In this document: piece by piece, positions 6,071 through 9,548 of the stretch
Position numbering within the stretch: position 1 is the first letter of the stretch
How the letters are laid out: the number at the start of each line of letters is the position of its first letter
Assembly: GCA_949297565.1 (NCBI GenBank)
Contig: CASFUI010000089.1
Coordinates: 1-9,548 of the forward strand
Direction of reading: 5' to 3'
Length of the DNA stretch: 9,548 nucleotides
Source: an uncultured Eubacteriales bacterium
Lineage (GTDB): Bacteria; Bacillota; Clostridia; Lachnospirales; Lachnospiraceae
Notes under the pieces: model-generated
The model's input: only the letters and a program-made list of their open reading frames with translations
What the model was told of the DNA's origin: nothing
Database searches by the model: none
Position numbers and translations under genes: made by a program

Positions 6071-6098
6071 ATTATAAACATATTATAGAAAAATTCAA
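6071..6098 (-). promoter_or_regulatory. Sigma-A type promoter for murC
   Basis: Minus strand: TTGAAT (-35, 6093-6098), 16-bp spacer, TATAAT (-10, 6071-6076). The predicted start is near 6064, about 40 nt before the murC ATG. A second TATAAT-like hexamer at 6082-6087 lacks a well-placed -35. Confidence 0.65.
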
Positions 6099-6297
6099 AC
6101 ACATTTATGGCAATTTTTCGGTTGAAACAAGCTGATATTTTGACTGTTTAAATAAATGAAATATAGCTGAAAAAGGCAAAAAATAAATTAGTTAGAAAAT
6201 TATGTAAAAAAACAGAAATTGTATCCAAATTAAAAGTAGTTGGTTGTAAATTGTGGATTTAAAAGACAAAAAAATTTTAAAAAAAGAAAAAATTCTT

Positions 6298-6326
6298 TTT
6301 ACTTAATAAAGTGAATATGATATAAT
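6298..6326 (+). promoter_or_regulatory. Extended -10 promoter for glgC-glgD
   Basis: TTTACT (-35, 6298-6303), 17-bp spacer, and TGATATAAT, a perfect extended -10 (hexamer 6321-6326). The predicted start is near 6333, about 38 nt before the glgC ATG. Confidence 0.72.
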
Positions 6327-6370
6327 TAGGACAACTTAAGACAGTAAAATTTAACATCAGAGGTGAGAGC

Positions 6371-7645
6371 ATGATTAAAAAGGAAATGATTGCCATGTTA
6401 TTGGCAGGGGGACAGGGCAGCAGACTTGGCGTCCTGACTTCAAAGATGGCTAAGCCGGCTGTTGCGTTTGGAGGGAAATACCGCATAATTGATTTCCCGC
6501 TCAGCAACTGTATTAATTCGGGGATTGACACTGTGGGCGTACTCACACAGTATCAGCCGCTGAGACTTAACACTCACATAGGCATAGGTATTCCGTGGGA
6601 TTTGGACCGCAATGTAGGCGGCGTAACGGTACTGCCTCCGTATGAAAAGAGTAAAAACAGTGAGTGGTACACGGGTACAGCTAATGCTATTTATCAGAAT
6701 CTTGAGTACATGGAACAGTATAATCCGGATTATGTGTTAATCTTGTCGGGTGACCATATTTATAAAATGGACTACAAGATTATGCTTGATTACCATAAGG
6801 CAAATAATGCCGATATTACGATTGCCGCTATGCCTGTACCGATTGAGGAGGCAAGCAGATTTGGTATTGTGGTTACGGACACAGACAACAGGATAACGGA
6901 ATTTGAAGAAAAACCGGAGCATCCAAAGAGTAACCTTGCTTCTATGGGTATTTACATATTTAGCTGGAAGGTTCTTAAAAATGCTTTGATTGCGCTCAAG
7001 GATCAGAAGGAATGTGACTTTGGAAAGCATGTTATTCCGTATTGCTTTGAGAATAATAAGCGTCTGTTTGCATACGAGTACAACGGTTACTGGAAAGATG
7101 TAGGAACGCTCAGTTCATATTGGGAGGCCAATATGGAGCTGATAGATATTATTCCGGTATTTAATCTCTATGAGGAGTTCTGGAAGATTTACACAAGAAC
7201 AGATGCTATTCCTCCGCAGTATATTGCCGCCGACGCGTATATTGAGAAGAGTATTATAGGCGACGGTACAGAGATTTATGGAAAGGTTTACAACTCTGTA
7301 ATAGGCTCCGGCGTTATTATTGAGGAGGGAGCTGTCGTGAGAGACTCAATAATCATGCAGGATACTGTTATCGGAAAGAATTCTAATATCAATAAGGCAA
7401 TTATCGCTGAAGAGGTTGTTATTGGCGATAATGTAGAGCTTGGGATAGGAGAAGAGGCTGAAAATGTATTGAAGCCTAAGATTTATAACTCAGGTCTTGT
7501 GACAATAGGTGAGTGTTCGGTTATTCCCGACGGTGTTAAGATTGGAAAGAATACGGCTATTTCGGGCGAGACGAAACCGGAGGATTATCCGGAGGGATTG
7601 CTTGCCAGTGGCGGCGTAATAATTAAGGCAGGTGACAACGTATGA
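6371..7645 (+). CDS. glgC: Glucose-1-phosphate adenylyltransferase (ADP-glucose pyrophosphorylase), catalytic subunit
   Basis: Makes ADP-glucose from ATP and glucose 1-phosphate, the committed step of bacterial glycogen synthesis. The 424 residues are full length. The nucleotidyltransferase domain has LLAGGQGSRLGVLT (10-23), KPAVAFGGKYRIIDFPLSNC (28-47), WYTGTANAIYQN (99-110), SGDHIYKMDY (126-135, D128 matching the catalytic Asp of E. coli GlgC), FEEKP (178-182) and YWKDVGTLSSYWEANM (240-255). From about residue 285 the sequence shows hexapeptide repeats of a left-handed beta-helix, the usual C-terminal allosteric/oligomerisation domain. The ATG at 6371 follows GAGGTGA (6360-6366); the nearby internal ATGs at codons 6 and 9 lack such spacing. 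It overlaps glgD by 4 bp, so the two are translationally coupled and probably form a hetero-oligomer. Confidence 0.96.
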   Translation: MIKKEMIAMLLAGGQGSRLGVLTSKMAKPAVAFGGKYRIIDFPLSNCINSGIDTVGVLTQYQPLRLNTHIGIGIPWDLDRNVGGVTVLPPYEKSKNSEWYTGTANAIYQNLEYMEQYNPDYVLILSGDHIYKMDYKIMLDYHKANNADITIAAMPVPIEEASRFGIVVTDTDNRITEFEEKPEHPKSNLASMGIYIFSWKVLKNALIALKDQKECDFGKHVIPYCFENNKRLFAYEYNGYWKDVGTLSSYWEANMELIDIIPVFNLYEEFWKIYTRTDAIPPQYIAADAYIEKSIIGDGTEIYGKVYNSVIGSGVIIEEGAVVRDSIIMQDTVIGKNSNINKAIIAEEVVIGDNVELGIGEEAENVLKPKIYNSGLVTIGECSVIPDGVKIGKNTAISGETKPEDYPEGLLASGGVIIKAGDNV

Positions 7646-8757
7646 AAGCAATAGGAATTATTTTGGCCGGCGGCAATAACAAGATGATGAGAGAGTTATC
7701 AAATAAGAGAGCGATAGCAGCGATGCCGGTTGCGGGAAGTTATCGCAGTATAGACTTTGCGCTCAGCAATATGTCTAATTCAAAAATTCAGAAAGTGGCA
7801 GTTATCACACAGTACAACGCAAGGTCATTAAATGAACATCTGAGTTCTTCAAAATGGTGGGATTTCGGAAGAAAGCAGGGCGGCCTGTTTGTTTTCACTC
7901 CTACGATTACGGCTGACAGCAGCTATTGGTACAGGGGAACAGCGGATTCTTTATATCAGAATCTTCATTTCCTCAAGTCAAGTCACGAGCCTTATGTTGT
8001 TATTGCTTCGGGAGACGGCATTTATAAGCTTGATTATAATAAAGTGCTTGAGTATCATATCGAGAAAAAAGCAGACATCACAATGGTTGTAAAGAAAATG
8101 GATGACCGCTCTGAGATTAATCGTTTTGGCCTTGTGTCAATGACAGATGAGGGAAGGGTTACGGAGATTGACGAGAAGCCTCTTGAGACAAATCTTTCAA
8201 CCGTTTCAACGGGTATTTATATTGTGAGACGCCGTCTGCTTATCGAGCTTATCGAAAAGGCTGCGGAGGAGGACAGACATGATTTTGTCAGGGATATTTT
8301 AATCCGCTATAAAAATATTAAAAAGATTTATGCATATAAAATGGATACATACTGGAGTAATATTTCCACGGTAGATTCTTACTATAAGACAAATATGGAT
8401 TTCTTAAAGCGCGATGTAAGAAATTATTTCTTCAAGGAATATCCTGACATTTATACAAAGGTAGATGATTTACCTCCGGCAAAGTATAATTTTGGGGCTA
8501 ATGTAAAGAACAGTCTTGTATCAAGCGGATGTATTATAAACGGCTGCGTGGAGAATTCTGTTTTGTTTAAAAAGATTTATGTAGGAAATAACAGCGTTGT
8601 TAAAAATTGTATTGTCCTCAATGATGCATATATAGGCGATAATTCTTATATTGAAAATTGTATTATTGAAAGCGGAAGTACTATTAAGGCGAATTCGCGT
8701 TATGTCGGTGAGAATGGTCCTATGATTGTGGTAGAAGACAATCCGATTTATTATTAG
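7642..8757 (+). CDS. glgD: GlgD, regulatory subunit of ADP-glucose pyrophosphorylase
   Basis: Paralogue of GlgC found mainly in Firmicutes; in studied examples it is catalytically poor and modulates GlgC in a GlgC-GlgD complex. The 371 residues keep the overall fold: RSIDFALSNMSNS (35-47), WYRGTADSLYQN (96-107), SGDGIYKLDY (123-132), DEKP (177-180), STGIYI (189-194), YWSNISTVDSYYKTNM (237-252), and hexapeptide-like repeats from about 285. Key positions are degenerate: the glycine-rich loop reads GGNNKMMRELSNKR instead of GGxGxRLxxLT, the conserved KPA becomes RAIAAMP, SGDH becomes SGDG, and KDVGT becomes SNIST, which argues against independent catalysis. The start overlaps the glgC stop (ATGA), with AGGTGA at 7630-7635 inside glgC. 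No glycogen synthase gene follows; spoVG is next. Confidence 0.93.
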   Translation: MKAIGIILAGGNNKMMRELSNKRAIAAMPVAGSYRSIDFALSNMSNSKIQKVAVITQYNARSLNEHLSSSKWWDFGRKQGGLFVFTPTITADSSYWYRGTADSLYQNLHFLKSSHEPYVVIASGDGIYKLDYNKVLEYHIEKKADITMVVKKMDDRSEINRFGLVSMTDEGRVTEIDEKPLETNLSTVSTGIYIVRRRLLIELIEKAAEEDRHDFVRDILIRYKNIKKIYAYKMDTYWSNISTVDSYYKTNMDFLKRDVRNYFFKEYPDIYTKVDDLPPAKYNFGANVKNSLVSSGCIINGCVENSVLFKKIYVGNNSVVKNCIVLNDAYIGDNSYIENCIIESGSTIKANSRYVGENGPMIVVEDNPIYY

Positions 8758-8808
8758 GTGCAGACAGAGGCAGCTAATATTAATAATTTGATAAAGTTAG
8801 TGTATCAG

Positions 8809-8816
8809 AAGGGGTG
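8809..8816 (+). promoter_or_regulatory. spoVG ribosome binding site
   Basis: AAGGGGTG, one base off AAGGAGGTG-type sites, 3-5 nt before the ATG at 8820. It fixes the start there rather than at the in-frame GTG at 8814, which lies within the site. Confidence 0.75.
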
Positions 8817-8819
8817 CTT

Positions 8820-9104
8820 ATGAATATAACAGATGTACGTGTCAGAAAAATCGAGAAAGAAGGTAAAATGAAGGCTGTGGCGTCAGTCACTCTTGACAAT
8901 GAGTTTGTCATTCATGATATTAAGGTGATTGAAGGAGATAAAGGGCTGTTCATAGCAATGCCAAGCAGAAGGTCAGCCGACGGTGAGTACAGGGATATAG
9001 CTCATCCTATTAATACCGAGACAAGGAAACACCTTCAGGAGGTTGTTCTTGACGCATATGAGAATGCCGACAGCGGCAGTGATGCAATTGGGGAAACATA
9101 TTAA
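8820..9104 (+). CDS. spoVG: SpoVG family nucleic-acid-binding regulator
   Basis: Small broadly conserved protein named for a stage V sporulation phenotype in Bacillus; homologues bind RNA and DNA and affect septation, virulence and gene expression, including in non-sporulating species. The 94 residues start MNITDVRVRKI and contain the family hallmark stretch from about residue 31 to 65, with IHDIKVIEG, GLFIAMPSRR, DGEYRDIAHPI, followed by a C-terminal helix and an acidic tail (HLQEVVLDAYENADSGSD). Length fits the family (about 85-97). It begins 62 bp after glgD with no convincing promoter between, so co-transcription with glgCD is plausible. Its presence does not prove that the organism sporulates. 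Confidence 0.95.
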   Translation: MNITDVRVRKIEKEGKMKAVASVTLDNEFVIHDIKVIEGDKGLFIAMPSRRSADGEYRDIAHPINTETRKHLQEVVLDAYENADSGSDAIGETY

Positions 9105-9130
9105 TCATATTAAAAATTTAATTTAAATAA

Positions 9131-9179
9131 TCAGCTTAGGCATATAAAAGACCGCATCAGGTCTTGATGCCTAAGCTGA
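9131..9179 (+). repeat. Two-part inverted repeat between spoVG and pth
   Basis: Perfect 13-bp outer arms (9131-9143, TCAGCTTAGGCAT, and 9167-9179) enclose an inner 6-bp hairpin AAGACC/GGTCTT (9148-9153 with 9160-9165, loop GCATCA). The downstream side lacks a T-run (AATAATTT), so intrinsic termination is doubtful in the plus direction. An alternative stem pairs GCATCA (9154-9159) with TGATGC (9165-9170), excluding both the inner hairpin and part of the outer stem. It may be a weak spoVG terminator or an RNA processing or regulatory structure. Confidence 0.6.
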
Positions 9180-9217
9180 AATAATTTCGGGCAGCGCGAA
9201 GAATTTGGAGGTGTTGC

Positions 9218-9548
9218 ATGTATATCATAGCGGGACTTGGTAATCCTGGAAAAGAGTACTCAAATACAAGACATAATATTGGATTTTCAGTGATAGATGC
9301 GCTCGGCAGCAAGTATAATATTGATGTGGATACCGCGAAGCACAGGGGACTAATCGGAAAAGGCATTATAGACGGTCAGAGAGTAATTCTCGTAAAGCCA
9401 TTGACTTACATGAATCTGTCAGGTGAGTGTATACGTGAGGTTTTAGATTACTATAAAGCAGATGAGGATGATTTGATTGTTGTTTTTGATGACATCAGCC
9501 TTGAGCCTGGAAAGCTGCGCCTGAGAGCAAAGGGAAGCGCCGGGGGAC
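9218..9548 (+). CDS. pth: Peptidyl-tRNA hydrolase, N-terminal 110 residues; 3' end outside window
   Basis: Cleaves peptidyl-tRNA released from stalled ribosomes to recycle tRNA; essential and cytoplasmic. Visible motifs are MYIIAGLGNPGKEY (1-14, N9 the counterpart of E. coli Asn10), NTRHNIGF (16-23, H19 the counterpart of catalytic His20), KPLTYMNLSG (60-69, N66 the counterpart of Asn68) and VVFDDISLEPGKLRLR (88-103, D92 the counterpart of Asp93). The window cuts the frame at KGSAGG, just before the expected H-N-G segment, so roughly 80 residues are missing. The ATG at 9218 follows a strong GGAGGTG (9207-9213). The spoVG-pth proximity also occurs in Bacillus. Confidence 0.96.
   Translation, partial: MYIIAGLGNPGKEYSNTRHNIGFSVIDALGSKYNIDVDTAKHRGLIGKGIIDGQRVILVKPLTYMNLSGECIREVLDYYKADEDDLIVVFDDISLEPGKLRLRAKGSAGG

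Larger units (their letters stand above)
6024..6370. other. AT-rich divergent intergenic region, murC / glgC
   Basis: This 347-bp stretch holds no gene. It carries one convincing promoter for each divergent gene. A further plus-strand pair, TTGACT (6140-6145) and TATAGC (6162-6167) with a 16-bp spacer, is possible but weak. The part from about 6170 to 6325 is rich in A-runs, including a short A/T hairpin at 6281-6300 (AAAAAGAA with TTCTTTTT) that is probably compositional. A single TGTGGATTT at 6252-6260 resembles a weak DnaA box. Confidence 0.6.

Noticed and set aside
6140..6167. Second plus-strand promoter for glgC
   Set aside because: TTGACT is good but TATAGC is a weak -10 at 16-bp spacing, and a much better promoter lies closer to the gene.
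6281..6300. A/T hairpin AAAAAGAA/TTCTTTTT as a terminator before glgC
   Set aside because: The stem is almost entirely A-T in an A-run-rich region and overlaps the glgC -35 area; likely compositional.
8758..8819. Own sigma-H promoter for spoVG, as in Bacillus
   Set aside because: I found neither a sigma-H nor a convincing sigma-A pair in the 62-bp gap; read-through from glgCD is the simpler explanation.
9177..9206. Sigma-H promoter for pth (GAAGAATTT at 9198-9206)
   Set aside because: The -10-like element fits, but the matching -35 region (AGGA-type) is absent at the right distance.

Overview
The window reads as a chromosomal housekeeping segment of a low-to-moderate GC Firmicute, most likely a Clostridia member of the Lachnospiraceae type. 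The evidence is the paired glgC-glgD genes, a long clostridial-style PRPP synthetase, a DnaD-domain protein next to a DnaI-like helicase loader, spoVG, strong AGGAGG-type ribosome binding sites and sigma-A promoters. No mobile element, rRNA, tRNA or CRISPR array is visible. The family-level placement is inference from gene content.

Layout: (1) 1-722, plus strand: the end of a class A penicillin-binding protein, closed by a perfect 16-bp hairpin at 732-767 that also serves the converging prs gene. (2) 791-4290, minus strand: a DnaD-like replication initiation protein, a DnaI/DnaC-like helicase loader and prs. prs also has its own promoter, overlapping the stop codon of the loader gene. (3) 4291-4640: a dense 350-bp regulatory interval. 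It carries the dnaD promoter, a terminator-like hairpin in the dnaD leader, and a DnaA-box cluster that includes three exact TTATCCACA boxes. (4) 4641-6023, minus strand: murC. (5) 6024-6370: a very AT-rich divergent promoter region. (6) 6371-8757, plus strand: glgC and glgD, overlapping by 4 bp. (7) 8820-9104: spoVG. (8) 9218 to the window end: the 5' part of pth.

How the genes work together: the PBP fragment and murC belong to peptidoglycan synthesis. The DnaD-like and DnaI-like proteins are expected to recruit and load the replicative helicase after DnaA opens the origin. prs makes PRPP for nucleotides, and glgC/glgD make ADP-glucose for glycogen. spoVG is an RNA/DNA-binding regulator, and pth recycles peptidyl-tRNA.

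The most noteworthy element is the DnaA-box cluster at 4464-4620. It starts 4 bp upstream of the -35 of the helicase-loading operon and includes boxes packed end to end with no spacer. Two of its boxes lie in the stem of what looks like the murC terminator. This suggests direct coupling of helicase-loader expression to DnaA, or a DnaA titration site, comparable to DnaA control of dnaB-dnaI known in Bacillus subtilis.
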